64,000 nucleotides of DNA from Pycnopodia helianthoides (GCA_032158295.1 CM063247.1:13928009-13992008), one strand, 5' to 3'. Shown: positions 42,401 through 57,400, numbered from the stretch's first letter. Program-made: numbers and translations. The notes: generated by a model from the sequence alone, not told the origin.

Positions 42401-45400
42401 GCCAATTGTTCAATGTTACTACTGTAGCCAGTAGCCATAGCCGTAGGCGAAGTCTCTAGTTTCAGACACAACTTGACTTACATGTCACCGTTAAGATGTA
42501 CGTCTCCATAGATCACATTCGGGGTTAATGGGTCCACTAAGGAACCAGTGAGGACAAACTCCCAGCCAAATGCAGCATAAGCTATCACCACGTAGATGAC
42601 GATAGCGACTACGGGCAAACCTGTCATACATAAAAATAGGATACTCTATTAACATCATCTACACCGAAAATAACAACTGAGAAGAAGTGTTTAAATTACA
42701 TTGCCAGTTTCCATTAAAGTTGCTTTGAAGTAATTGTCTGATCCACGATTATTCTCCAAAACTTTTCACTTAATGTGAATTTTGTTAGTGCTTTGTGAAC
42801 CATTCCCAAAGAAAAGATTTTCTTTGACGTTAGAAAATATGTTTGTTTACTTACACCATCCAATCACAAAGAACAGAATGTAATATCTGTCTGTGTGCTC
42901 GTCATTTATCACAAAGACTTTCCAGAGGTTGAACGCCTGCAGAAATAAAAAGAAATTCAATCAAAGTCGAGTCAATTTCAAGCACAGTAAACCAAATTAC
43001 GACATTAAAATCAGATATTCATGAGTCATTTGAAAGTTGTTTGGGGCTGGGCGAACACTGATCTCTTATAGATGTGTTCTGTGTATTTTATGCTTGTTAT
43101 ACACTGTCAAAAGGCCTAGCAAATTTCCCCCAGTGGGTCAATGAAGTTATCATCTATCTATCTATCTATCTATCTATATCTGAAGGGGACAAGGGATGGG
43201 GGCAAGGAGATGGTGGCCTTGAGGGAATGATTTAATGCACCATCAAATAAGGGCGTGTGGGTAGCCTTGAGGGGAGAGGTGTTCAGAGTCACTTGTAGGG
43301 TGATCTCTGTAACTCTGCCTAGGGAGTAAGGGGGGTGCACCTCTACCACACCCCTCTAGGTTCACCACAGCAGACACCACTTAAAAGACTTACCTGTATA
43401 AGCATCCAGGAGAACTGAGCCAGGAAAAAGAAATGGATGAGAATGCCAAGAACTGCACAGGAAGCTGCCGAGACCTGACTGCTGATATAGGCCGATACAA
43501 CAAATACAATCTACAAAGAGAAATGGATGTCCAATTTCAAATCAGTCACTCAATACTCAATACCAATACCCAATACCCAATACCCAGTACCCAGTACCCA
43601 GTACCCAGTACCCAGTACCCATTACCCATTACCCAGTACCCAGTACCCATTACCCATTATCCATACCCAATACCCAATACCCATTACCCATTACCCATTA
43701 CCCAATTACCCAATACCCAATATCCAATACAACTGTGATAATATGACAAGTTTTATAACACTCAAGATCAAGCATGTTCATCCGTAAGTGCCTCATCACT
43801 CGTTCCTTTTGCATCTCAAAGGAAAATTTTGCTAGTGTGCAACAAAGTTTACAAGTTCAACACAATGAAATGTACACCGAATTACTTAAGATAAACAGTT
43901 ACAGACTTACACATGTAAGTAAAATACAACAAGATAACAATTACATGGCACAAATTTACAAAGAGAAAACTATGTTTGGTTCAATATACTAACGAACTAA
44001 GGTATCAGACTATTTTTGTATCCCAATGTGAGGGTCAAATCACTTTGACTTCTTCAATTTACATATTTTAATAATCAAGAGCAAAATACAAAGACTAGGG
44101 ACTAGGGTGTTCGACGACCACAATATCAAATCAAAGTACGATTTAAAAACTACACATTTATTTTAGGGGACTATATTGGTATAGGAAGTTACCTGCAGCG
44201 ACATGCATGCAAAACACATGTGCATAAGAAGCTTGGCCGAGAACATGGAGTACACCGCACAGAAGTTGTGCACTAAGATGGCGAAAAACAACCCGCCCTG
44301 TAGAATGAAAACGAAAGAACCAATAATTAATAGTTGATTGGGATGGGATGTTACAAGCCGTAGATCCCGTGTACTAGGATGGGTACTGCATGTCAAAGAA
44401 TCCTGAACGCAAATCCTGGATGTGTAGGGGTTGAGTCTGGTATTTCTGGCTCATAGCCAGCCACTCATCTCAAGGGATTTGTCAGGTTTCTGAGCTACAG
44501 CGAGCCAGCTTTCTTATTTGTGGTACCCTAGGTTTTTTTTAGGGGTGCCGTGGCCAAGCGGTCTAGGGCAGTGGAACCCAAGTTCTGTTATTTACAGAAT
44601 GTGGGTTTGAATCCTGGCCTGGTCAGTTGCGACACTTGTGTCCTTGAGCAAGGCACTTTCTCATAAATGCTTCTCTCCACCCAGGAGTACAAATGGGTAC
44701 CAGCGAGAGCTGGGGAGTAATCTGCAATGGACTGGCATCCAGTCCAGGGGGACTAGAAATATTCTCAGTTACTTTGGTTTACTTACGATGCAGATGAAGC
44801 AAGAGGCGTAGATGTAAGGATTGTAACCGACTAAATTATCGGTCTCAGCTTGAGCGGCGTAGTCTGATAAATGAGTACAGGAACACTCCACAAAGTCACC
44901 TTGATCAGCCTGTGTATGAGAAAACAATGCATTCCTATCAATTTGATATTCAAAACAAGGGTTTTTTTAGGGTTTTTTTTCATAAAGTTGTTTAGAAAGA
45001 AATGGTGCTAAGCATGAAATCAGAGGGGAACAGTCGCAAACTATATCTATTGCATTGTATTCCGGCTGGTAACCTGTTTCTGCTAAGCAAGAGTTTTCAG
45101 TGCTGAGCAATTTTTGGTACTCTATAAAGTTGGGCCCAGGCAGACACATATTTATATTCAGTTCAGGCCAAAACCAAAAGCTGTTAAGTAGCAACAGACA
45201 AATGTCGCTTAGCAGGATTAGTTACCAGCCAATAAGTAATGCATATATATTCTCAGTGACTGGCTCTCTGTTAATGTTTCACTAAGCAATAATTTCCTGC
45301 TTAACAGGTGAGCCTTCCCAACCTAATCATATAAACCTTCTTTGCATAAAAAATTTGCTTTGGTAGAAACGGACGACCGGATAAAACTCAGAAGCTGCAC

Positions 45401-48400
45401 ATGTTAAAAAGGTGAGACTGTTTTTGATGCAGCCACCCCCATCCCATCCCGCTGTCTGACTTACCGAGACCTGGCAGTTATCTGGAGACCATCGATCAGT
45501 GAAGATGACACAGCTTGCCCCTCTGGGCGTTACCCTGGCCCCATCGGTGTAGATCCGATATTTGACTGGGGTCGTCAGACGAGTGAAGTTCTGCTCGGCT
45601 CCCTTGATGGCTACTGACAAAACCTACCAATCAGATTCAAGAAATTGCTCATTTTGATACTGGAAACATTTCTTAAATTTATTAGCAGAAAAGGTAGAGG
45701 TACAGACTGGAAGAGGAAAGGTGAGTGGTTCGAAACCCACGGGTAAAAACTTTGAACTAAAAACTAAAAACTAAGAACTACGAACTACGAACTAACAAAT
45801 CGCAGGTGAGCCAGCGGATTAACTGTGCTCTACCAACTTTGCTACCTAAACCTATGTTGGCGGTGTCCTTATTTTGTCAACATCTTTGTTCGAGGATGCC
45901 AGTCAAAAGACATACAACCGTTAACTGCCGAGTAGCCAGGGATCACACCCAAGTTTACGATACAACCTGGGAAGCGGCAGCCAGAGGATCACCTTAAGGG
46001 GATGCTACTTTTTATTTCAAATGTCAAGTAATAAACCACAAGGGAAACTGACTGGGTAAATTTTAAATCATTTGAAAACATTTCTTGTGATGGTTTAAAT
46101 ATGACCTTAACCAGTGTAGCCTGGAAAACAAGATGTATCCAAACTGAGGATTGAGGGTCAAAAATAGTCTGGTCACTCTTTAAGGAGTTACCATTATGAA
46201 CTTCATTATCATTGTGTCCTAAGGGAACCAGACAACGGTGCATTGTTTTACCTGATTGTTGAGTGTGTTGATTTCATTCTGTCCGTAGAACCATTGCTGG
46301 CTACCGTACTCAATAAAATGGATATCCTCACATGACGACACGCTGGTATCCAGCAGGTTGTTAGGCATTGTGAAGCTATTCTGGCCTCTGTGGATGGAAA
46401 CCATGCAAATCAAGAAAGTGAAGCATAACAGGTACCCTGAGGTAGAGTTTCTACTTGGAAGGGAACCAGTGTAACTAACCCTTCATACTAACACCTCTTA
46501 ACCACATTTTTTGAGTAGTTTTCTACTTGTTCCCCACATTCCTTCATTTCAGTTTTATTTTGTTTTTTTTTCTAAATGGGAAGAAAGGAGTTGGACAAAA
46601 ATAATAATATCAACTCTTATATAGCGCAATTCCAAAGAATAATCAATGCGCTTCGAATGATTATTACCACTGATCATCTCCTTTCATGAAACCATTGATC
46701 TATACTACTTACTTTCCCTGGAAGTTGTGTTGGTTGATCCGACCCCGAGACCATCGTCCGGTCTCTACCTTAGCGAGATCACACGTCAAGGTCTGTGGCT
46801 CTGGGGTCTCACAGGGCAGACCAGTCACCAGGATGAAGGCGAAGGAACTGAAGGATTCCGCAAGATTGTAGGCACCCCTGGAAAAAGGATAAGGTGTGTC
46901 ACAGTCAGGTTAGCAAAGATTTCCAACGATGGAAAATTCCCCCGATTTTATGTCAAACAATTTATTGCATCAGCTTTGAGAACATGTGGTTTATTTTTTG
47001 TAAATGCACCAAGTTGCATGCTGCTTATTCTATCTCACACAAGCCTCATGGTGCCACTTCACATTTTTAAATGGAGCCACTCTCTTGCGTGAGGTATAAA
47101 GTTGTGACAAAATCAAGTCCCTTTTTTCCCCTGGCGTGACAAAATATGGGATTGAAAGAATGTCTAAAAATAATACTTAGCTAAAAAGACTAGAGCCACA
47201 TATTCTAAATTCCACAATAACATTTTTACTTTGATGTTGTAGCAAGTTGGATGTTTGAGTTCAGTGGCTAGGGGGAGGGGAGGGGAGGGGAGGGGTTGGG
47301 AGGGGGAGGGGGAAAGGGGAGGGGTGGGTCTGTACCTTGTATCTAGTCTAACTGGATTCATCAATGCACAATAGATCTCCATTAAAGGGCTGAGGAGGTT
47401 GCTAGGCAACCTGCGTCTTCCTCCCTCAGCAACAATCATATTGATGGTGTCTACGACGACGGTCAATTGCTCTTCCGTCAGTTGACCTTTGACATGCTCG
47501 GTCATATCCAACAGGATGTTGTAGATGTTGTCATCGCTTAAACCCACGACGGCGCTGTAGTGATTCTCCCATATATTGGCAGTTTTCTCGTCTTCGACCA
47601 AAGTGACTGTCGCGACGCCAAACTGCGATTGTATTGAGGCCCCGTTCGTGGCTTGCATCAATCGGATCTCGAGCACCTTGGGGAAGTTGATCGACGACGG
47701 AGGCGTCTCGGGAAGTAAGACAACATCAAGAGGGATGCGACGAACACCGGAGATGAACTCCAGGATTCCGGAGTCGCCGATGTAATCCTCATCGGCCGCG
47801 GCTGGGTAGGCCGTCAGTCCAGCGAGTTTAACGGGTCCGTCCAGTTGGAACGTCCCCCAGGAGACCGAGCTGTCTTTGGTGCTGCCTCCGATTCTCTCCA
47901 CACGTAGACTGACACGCTTGGTGTTGGAGTGGACTGATTGGAACCTACACAAAGAATAAAATCATGGAATATTAGTAATAATAATAATAATAGTGGCTTC
48001 TTATATAGCACTCATATCCGTCAAGGCACCTCAACATTCAGAATTTTTCCTGCAAGGTATTGTGGAGCTACGTTTTTGAAGTATTAGACCTATTCCTTTA
48101 TGTAGCACCATGTAATGGTTTACAAGGTGCTGTGGCGCATGCTGCTCATCAATCCAGGAACACCATGGCAAACCCCCTCTCTTTCGATAAGTGCACTGGG
48201 TTCTTTTTACGTGCATTACACAACACACAGGACCAACGGCTTTACGTCCCATCCTGAAGGACGCAGCAATAATGGTTAAGTGTCTTGCTTAAGGACACAA
48301 GTGTCACGACCCGGACTTGAATCCACACTCTACTGAACAGAAACACCAGAGCTTGAGTCTGGTGCTTCTTATCCACTCGGCCACGACACGCCATACTAAA

Positions 48401-51400
48401 CAATGGGATGGATATTAATCTACTTTTCCAGTTAATACACCCCCATGTGACCAGTCTTTGACCAATCAGAGTGCATAAACTCTCCGAGGTATCTATTAAT
48501 AGTAGAATAAAAACCTGTACTAACCGTGTATCCGTAGTGAACTGCAGCAAGCCGTACGGATAGTCACTGTCTCCTACTGTCACATTAGCAAATCGGTCTG
48601 TTGGATTGAGAGTGGCTCCCTGACCCACACCGATAAGCTCCACCAAGAACCACGTAGCAAACTCAGGATCCTGCAGTGGAGTTCAATCAAAGATAAAAGT
48701 CAGTATCAAAACCAAGACCCAATAAATCTTATGAACCATGTTGAGATACTCCTTGGGTACATTTGTCTGTATACACCCAAACCAAACAGTGCACTCCTAT
48801 AGTGTCCACCATATCTCAAAAAGGCTAATTGCTTCACTAGACTGCTTGGCCATAATGCTGTTTTATAAACAGTCACTATTCTATGTTACTCATAACCACT
48901 AGTGTGTGAGCGTATGTCTACCCGTTGGAAACCGAGGACTTCAACAAAAGAGATCCGGTGTGTTTTGAAAGAGCGAGGACGTCTTCGCTTCGCTTTCGTT
49001 TACAAAACCAATGAGGACATCGCTAAAAATAAACTAAGTCCAAACAATGGGAGAACAAAGAGAAGTCCTCGATTTACAGGATTCACAAATGTGTGTGTGT
49101 GTGGGTAGGTATACACATTCAAACCGGGGGCCTATAACAAAAGAGGACAATAAGGTACCCAGTTGGGCGAAGGTCCCCCAGTTGGAGAGTGAGTACAAAA
49201 CCAATGGGAGCTGTTGCCAAAAAGTACTAACAAAAGAGGGACAATAAGAGGTCCCCTATTGCGGGTGTTTACACACTTGGGTGTGTGTGTTTTCCAGTTT
49301 TCCAGAGAAGGGAAAAAAGCAAATCAGCTAATCAGCCGAAAAGCTGCATTTCATTTTATTAGAGCGGCCTAAAGCGATCTTAGTGATCCATAACAAACTG
49401 ACATTCTAATGAAGGTCTTACTACGATGAAATTCTAGTGCTGTAAAAACCTTCAATAGTTCAGAACAATAGGCCCTTTGGGTCCAGCCAAGACTCTGGCT
49501 GTTATTTTGAACAGGCGGATAGAGCCCAAGCCATAGTTAGATCTGTGACTTTGTGAAGGGGTGATGTTTCCGTACCTCGTCTTGTCTTAGCGTGATGTCG
49601 AATGTACACAATTGTTGAGCCTCAGGGCAAGTCACGATCCCCTCAACCTCTTCCAGCTGAGAGGACAGCTCAGCATCTCTAGTTATATCCCCATCGGGAC
49701 TACTGGTCGCTCGCCACTCAATCTGCAGAGAGGAAAATAATGTTTGTCAACACATAAACGTGTAGGGGATTTTTTTTGTGGCCGAGCGGTCTAGTTTACC
49801 GGACCCAAGCTCTGGTGTTGTAAGCAACAGAGTGTGGGTTCAAATCCCGGTCATGACACTTGTGCCCTTGAGCAAGGCACTTATCCATAATTGCTTCATA
49901 ACAAGTTGTGAAGGTATTGCATTCTGCTCTACCACCCAGGCTCCTAGTGGATGCTACCCATTTCTACATCCTTACAAATTGTGAAGAGGGTAACCCTGTT
50001 TCAGCCCCAGGAGTAGGCGGCAACGTGCCCCTGGTGACAGTTGATTTTGGTCAACAGCCCAAAATCAATTAAGTGTAGCCCTCACCTTGATGTGGCCGTC
50101 CTGCCTTGTGAGTTAGGCGATATTTAGTTTACAAAATTTTTTAAAAGTATAGAGGTCAAAGGTAAATGTCTCTGGAACTTTGGTATCAGTCCTCCATGGT
50201 TGGAAGGCTTGCATCTTTGATATTTCCTAAACCTTGACGTTAAGATGCCAGATGTTCATAGACTGACATTATACCTGCTTGTAGCCAAGACATTGTTAAG
50301 AGATCTCAGCGTGGGATTCGAACCAACAACCTTAAGATTGCAAGTCCAGCAGTTCAACCACTTGATAAACCAACCAACACTTATACCCAACTCACCATGA
50401 CTTCACCAAAGAAAGCCTGCCCTCTATTGACCGTAAGAGTCACAGTGGGTCGTACGTCTTCGTCGACAGACACCAGCATGGACTGAGCAGCAAAGCCGAT
50501 CACACCATTAAAGTTATCACTGCCGAGAATTGTTAAATGAGTGAAGCCCTACAAAAAGAAGAAAAAAAATTAGAAATTAAATACAGCATTTGTTTTAAAT
50601 TCCAACTATATAAATTCCCTAAATAATAGGCTGAAAGGAAAACTTGAAATAAACTGTTGAGAATAATTTGACTTCTAAATTTTGTTGTGCATTTAACTGT
50701 GTTGATTTCAAATTGGCCCTTTTGTATTCTACTTTCGTAAAATGCAAAACTCAACAGTTTTTCAAAGACACTTGAAAAAGACGTTCATAGGAAATGATCT
50801 TTCTAAGAAAGGGTTTGTTTTTCAGATCATTCTTTACGTAACTACTCCTAATTTAGATTTATAATTGATTCATTTATTCAAGAGAAGCACCCTCTATGAC
50901 AGTAATTTATCTGCCATGAAACTAAAGAGGGGAATTATTGAGTAGGATCAACCTTACCTTGAGGTTGCCATCAGGCTGGCCTCTAGCTACTCTAGCTCCT
51001 CCTGTCAGCTCCGACAGATAGACAAAGAAAACTTCCGCTGGCTCTGCGAGGCCATCGTCACAAACTTCAACCTGGAAACTCTTCTCTGTTTCTCCGTCCT
51101 ACCAAGGAAAATAATCACCAGAAATCCTCAATCCTCAAGAAGAAACACTTATAGTCAGTATGGTAAGTATGGGCAACAAAGCCCTTACACTTACCCCAAT
51201 TCAAATCCCAGACCAGTGTCTTGCATATTGACCAAGTTTTCAGTCTCTACCTGTGTCATTCCCACCACATGAGGGCTTTTTCCTCCCACATCTAGACGTT
51301 TCTTCACCTTCTCTAACAAGTTTCTTCCGATCTAGGGGCTTCAGAACAAGGAACTCAACGGAACTCCTTGGTATCTACTCCTTGCGAATCAGAAATACTG

Positions 51401-54400
51401 ATTATACGTTATAAGCTTAAACAGCGCCCTCAGTGTTTCTAACAGCTATCGTAGACATGAGGGGTTTGGTTGACTGAACAATAAACGTTCTTTCATTCTA
51501 GGTCACCTTCTGGTAGTCTCAAGAAAGCAACACGCTACATACAGATTGAGGCCACATGTCATGGTTGCGTAGGGGTCAGAGGTGAAGGGTCAATAAAAAC
51601 TCACCCTGAATGTGATGTCCATATTGACCTCTCTGTAGTCCAGACCGGCCGTTGCGTGGGGTGTATCTTGAGCGTTGGCCAGCGCGTTCTCTATGGTGTT
51701 TGAGACATCGTTAGGGCGTGGGGTCACACTACCTTGCCATGACTCTCCACCGCCTATGGTTCGAACCCTCACACTGACATCACCGTGGGTACCTCCTGTA
51801 GTGAAAGACAATATTTAGGATTTAACAAATTTACCAAAGGGCGTTTGAAACCAGTATTTCTGCTCTGCATTTTTTCAACCAATGCAGGATGCAGGTCTTT
51901 TTCTGCCCAAATGTTAACAAGTTCCATTGTTTCAATCATGTAGTTTTTCTGACCAACTGTAACCAAGGCATTTTCTTGATTATCCTTTTTTTTAAGAAAA
52001 GGTATTTACAAAGAAAAAAAACTTTCTTCAAATTGCATGTCAAACTTGTTTAAAAGGGCTAATGATGGGACTTGAAAATCAAACTGTATTGATAAATTAT
52101 TGAAGAGTAAGTCTGAAAATAAACTTAAATTAATTCTAAAGAAAATTGCCTTCCAGTCTTAAAGTCTATTACCTGTCCTTCTGATGTTGAGAGTAATGTA
52201 TTTACATGTAGCTTCACTCTCTACAGTCTCAACTACGTCAGGATCCAGACTAAGCACGCCATTGGGATCATTGCTGCCCTCTATTGTCACTTCAGAGACA
52301 GAGTACTTGGAGCTCAGTCTCGGGCTTGTACCTTGGTTAAGACAAAAAACAAAAACATCAAACGAGTTTAATGACATACTCACATAAATTACGCAAACAG
52401 TTTTGAAAAATGACTCAATAGTTGTTAAATTTGCATCAGCGATAAAGAATGTTATTTCTGTTCTACCCGAGTACTAAAGTGTGTTAAGCAATGAGTCCTG
52501 TGAACAAAATCCAAAGGCATATTACTCGATTCAAACTCGCTTGTAGGATTCAAACCCACGACCTTTGCCATTCTAGAGCAGATGCCTTACCACCAGACCA
52601 CCCAGCTTTCTTGGTTGTTAAATTTGAATCAGGATAAAGAATAATATTTGTGTTCCACCCTACGCCGATGTGTGTAAAGCACTGTATACTCAGTACTTCC
52701 CCCCCCCGAGACCTGTGAAAAGAAATCCACAGGCATATTAATTGATTCAAACCCATGACCTTTGCCATTCTAGAGCAGATGTCTTACCACTAGACCACCA
52801 AGCTTTCTTGGTAGCTAGAGGCAGTTTGAATCCTATACTTTCGCAACGATTTAATACATGTTGACAAAGAATATCTCTAACGATTACTTGTTGCAAAAGT
52901 TTGTAGATAAGAGGCTAATAGTAGAAAAATGTTTACAGTCTTCATTTCTAAGTTAAACCGACTCACCCTGTGACCCATCTATCGGTAACCTAGCAACACT
53001 TGTGATGTTAACGAAGAACACCTTGGCAAGCTCCGGCTGCTGCTCCTCGAGAATGGTCACCAAGATGGCCGCCGTCCTCTCTCCCTGGGCCATGGTGAGG
53101 GCGCCGCTCGTGATGTCGACGTAGTCATCGCCGGGTGTTGCGGTAGTACGAGTAGGTCTGATATGTCACACGGATACTGCCAAGTGTTCCGAGCTGCCGC
53201 TCAATGGTTAGGGATAGCTGTGATGGGAAGTATCGATTAGTATTAATACTCCATCAATATACATCGATATTTATGTATCCAATACAAAGCAGTGCTTTAA
53301 GAGCATCAGTAAATGTGTAGCTCTGGTATATATATATGTATGTATACATATAAAAAAACTAGTTGGGAGATGGCCTTAGCTTTCGATCCAGACCAGACCT
53401 TCAACAGAGGCATAAACAAGTACAAACGAAAACGTATCCATTTATAGCCAAAAAAAAGGAGCAAAGAGTTAATGGAAGGTATTCAGAAAAAAAAGTGGGA
53501 AAATTATATACATATATACACAAATTTAATTTTACATTAACTGATAAAGTATTGGCTGTTGAAAGAGTAAATTCTGATTTCTAGATTTTAATAAATACAA
53601 TACACACATCATATCTGTGAAAATTTGACAAGTTAAAATAACAAATAGTCATAAATTTCTCAGACACGGAGTTCGGGTGGAAATAAATTCTCAGGACAAT
53701 CGGACTGGCATCAAATTATAAAAGTAAACGTTCACATTATCAATCAATTAATTAGTTTTTCAATCATTAACGAAAATGTAAAATACCATTAAATAAAAGA
53801 ATTGTCCAATTCCAGTTTTACCTCTCCTTGTCCCTCTGGGACGGAGACTCGTCTTGACATCTGAGCGAAGCCAACCACACCATAAGGTTCAATCGGCGCT
53901 ATCGTAAACCCATTACGCAACTGAGCCCCGCCCTCCGACGATGTCAGAGCGCTCGTTAGATGAACGGCAAAGAGCTCATTGGGGCTTCCACTTGGGTCAA
54001 GCTGGATGATGACAAATGATATGAATGCATTGTTTAATATTAAATCAAATGACAATCAACTGTTAGTGATGACGATGATAATTTGGAGAGGTTCTTGTGG
54101 CACCATGGATCTATCTTTTCTAAGGTCGGATGGCTCCAAAGATTGTTTCTGCTGGATACCTTAAAATTGAATTAGAATTACGTAGTGACTTTAACTGCAG
54201 AAAACTAACCCTAACCCTAACCTTTGAGTAAGGCACTTAACCATAATTGCTTCATAAAAAGTTGGGAAGGTAGTGCATTCTGCTCTACCAGCCAGGCTCC
54301 TAGTGGATGACACCCATGCCTACATCCTTACGGACTGTGAAGGGGGTAACCCTGTTTCAGCCCCAGGAGTATATAGGTGGCAACGTGCCCCTGGTGACAG

Positions 54401-57400
54401 TTGATTTGGGTCGACAGCCCAAATCAGTTAAGCCGTCTGGCCTCGTGAGTTGGGCCATATCTCATTAAATAAAATAAAAACAATGTTTTTTTCATTCAAG
54501 GTAAGCATGAATCTACTCCCAGCTTAGAAGTTTGATCACTAAAATGAGAAGTGAAACTTACTATGAAGGGAAGAGTCAAGGTAGACACTCCATCTCCCAT
54601 CCTGATCTGACCCGACTCTTGCGAGATGACCCCTTGTAGGAACCCTTGAGGAAGGCGTCCCTGAGGGTAACCGGCCTTCCAGATGACATCCACAGACCCG
54701 TAGGAACCACGACGCTCAATGGTGACCACAGTACGGTACGAGACTGATCATAAATCATAGCAATTAATCAATTACGATTAGTTTAAGACAATCCTCAGAG
54801 CCAGACATTCACAGCAACAAAACACAGGATTGTTAATCATCCAAGAAATGTTCAATTGGTGCTCGATGTAGGGCAGAGGGTACCCCCCCCCTCCCCCCTA
54901 TTGTGTCTTCATTGTGTGCTTGGAATCTCAGGAATTCTTTTGAGATTTAGGGGGAGGGGAAGTTCTATACAAGAGGAAAATAGTGTGATATAGTATGGGA
55001 ACATTGGGGGGGACCCTCTGCCCATATGGGCAGGCTATAGAAATGTTGAGTTAGTTTCAGTCTGGGCAGACACCAAGGAAAAACAGTTCACTGAAAACTA
55101 ATGGTTTAATAAAAACAAAATAATTAAAATAAATAAAAAAGCTCACTGATTATGAAGTTGATAACGATGCAAATCATCCAATGGCTTGAGAAAACTTAAG
55201 AAAAGAGCATTTTAAGACCCCTAAATCACCAGTGCTTATTTGTTCTTGAGAAAATTTAATATGGAGTGTTTGCTCGTGACCAGGAAAGCCAGACGATAAA
55301 TCAATCCCTAATTTACTCCAAAACCACTTATTCTTGAAATCCTCTACCTCTCTACAAACAGACAAATACTCACTGTCATCAACTGTAGTGACATCCAACT
55401 CAAACCCAACGAATGAATTTGCAGCTTGCTGTGGTACAACAATGAGGGCGCTCTCTGCACCTGGTAGCAACACTGGTTCGATGGTTACTGAACAAGAAAA
55501 CGAAAGAGGTACATTTGTGAATGTGAACATCTGTGTACTGCTTTAACATTATACCAGTATTTCAATTTCAACTATTCCAAACTGAACTAAAATACAGCCT
55601 TCTCCTGAAGACCATCGGAGCGTACAGATCAAAAGTTGAGTTGTTACACCACTGGTTGTTTTCAGAACTATCACAGCTCACATAGAGATTGAAAAAAAAA
55701 AAGACACATCCCCTTAAGGTGATCCCTCTGCTGCCGCTTCCCAGGTTGCATCGTAAACTTGGGTGTGGTCCCGGCTACACGGCAGTTAACGGTTGCTGGC
55801 TTCTGACTGGCACCCCCGTACAAAGATATTGTCAAAATAGGGAGACCGCCAACATGGGGCTAGATAGCTCAGTTGGTAGAGCCAGCACATTATCCGCAGG
55901 TTGTTGGTTCAAATCCCGCTCTGGTAAATTTGTCTTTGTTCAACCCAAAACTATTTAAAATCTACCCAGTCGGTCCTTGTGATTTATATTTGGTTCTTAT
56001 ATTTTTATGCCGAAAGGACTCTGACAAATATATAAAATGTTACATTTTAATAAGTTTCAACGTTTGATTTGGGTAACACGTACTTTGGAGGAAAACTTCT
56101 TTCATAAAAACATGTCTTCTGGTGACAATTTATAAATCTAACAGTATCAATAATGGTTTACCTTCTGATGGTCCAAGATAACTCAAGGTTGTCATGGTAA
56201 TAGTGAATGTTGTATCTCTCTCCAGAAATTGGTCATTATTCAGTAGAGGCACCTCTTTAGTACACTGCATAGAATAAACAGAACAAAGAATTACAGATAC
56301 AGAAATAAACAAATTCTGTATCTGGCAAGAACACTTTTTTAAAAGGCGATGTATAATTAATGCCAATATTAGTCCGGGGGAAAAACAGTTTTTATTTTAC
56401 CACAGTGCATTTTGTTAAGGTCCTCAAAATGAAATCCTAAAACTCCACAATAAATCCAAGTAGTGGAAATGTGCCTAATCTGCATAAATCCAATACGACC
56501 GCCAATTTAACGATTTTTCATTCATTTGGGGTTAGGATGAAATTCAAACAAAACTTACAAATTCCATTCCACTCTTGCATTCCACAGAGCCGCTTCCAGG
56601 AACATAAGCACCGGTGATTCCCTAGAAATAAAAAAATTAAAAAGTCAATAATAATAAACATTTCCTTTTTCTCTCTTCCATATAGAAGCAGCCAGCTTTC
56701 TTGTTTTTTTTCACTACTGGATTTTTTTAGACAAGGTAAACTAGTGGAGATGATATCGAATGAAGACAACCCCTTCGCATCGCTAAAATAGTAAACAAAT
56801 TGGCTGGAAGTGTTTATGAACTTTCACATTGTTCAACAAATCTTCCTGAGTTAGTCAGAACACCTCAATCAGTTCTGTTTACAGGTGACAACCATGCAAC
56901 AGTTTAACAAAATAGAGATACAACCTTTTTTCAACCTCGTCCCCAGGGTGTGTCGAGCAGTACGAGGTTGACCGCTCTCTCACCCTGGTATTGGATCATT
57001 TGCATATCCAAACATTTTGGATACGTATGCCTCCCAGGGTTTACTATTGTAAACATGGTTGGAAATAAAGTAAACCATGGGGACCAGGTTGAACCTTTTT
57101 GCACTGACTCAGCAAAATGGTCGCAACTGCAACCCTAGCATTTTGTTTTCCTGTCTCTAAAATTTGGAAGAAAGGATGTCTAGAATAACCCTTGTGCTTA
57201 CATCATTATACTCCAGGTCAAAGGTGACCATGACATCCCCCTCTGTGCCTGCTGTACGAGTTATCAAGATCATCAGGAACCGCTTCTTGTTGGAGTCAAC
57301 ACCAATGGTTTGGTTGTCTTCATGGACGCTGAACACGCCGTGTGGATTGTCATTAGGTCTGGGGAGGATCGTGAACAAAGAATCAATTATTTAATTTACA

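Noticed and set aside
43557..43735. Interstitial telomere
   Set aside because: The unit is 7 bp (ACCCANT), not TTAGGG/CCCTAA; it is a local satellite.
43433..43787. Tyr/Pro/Thr repeat proteins in two frames
   Set aside because: Product of the 7-bp satellite; the start overlaps an ADGRV1 exon on the other strand.
47164..47335. C-terminal extension PTPPLSPSPSQPLPSPPLP of the ADGRV1 frame
   Set aside because: Read-through of the intron past the donor at 47335; the Pro/Ser run is the C-rich tract.
55860..55930. Functional tRNA gene
   Set aside because: A and B boxes are good but acceptor-stem ends do not pair and the block recurs as part of a SINE.
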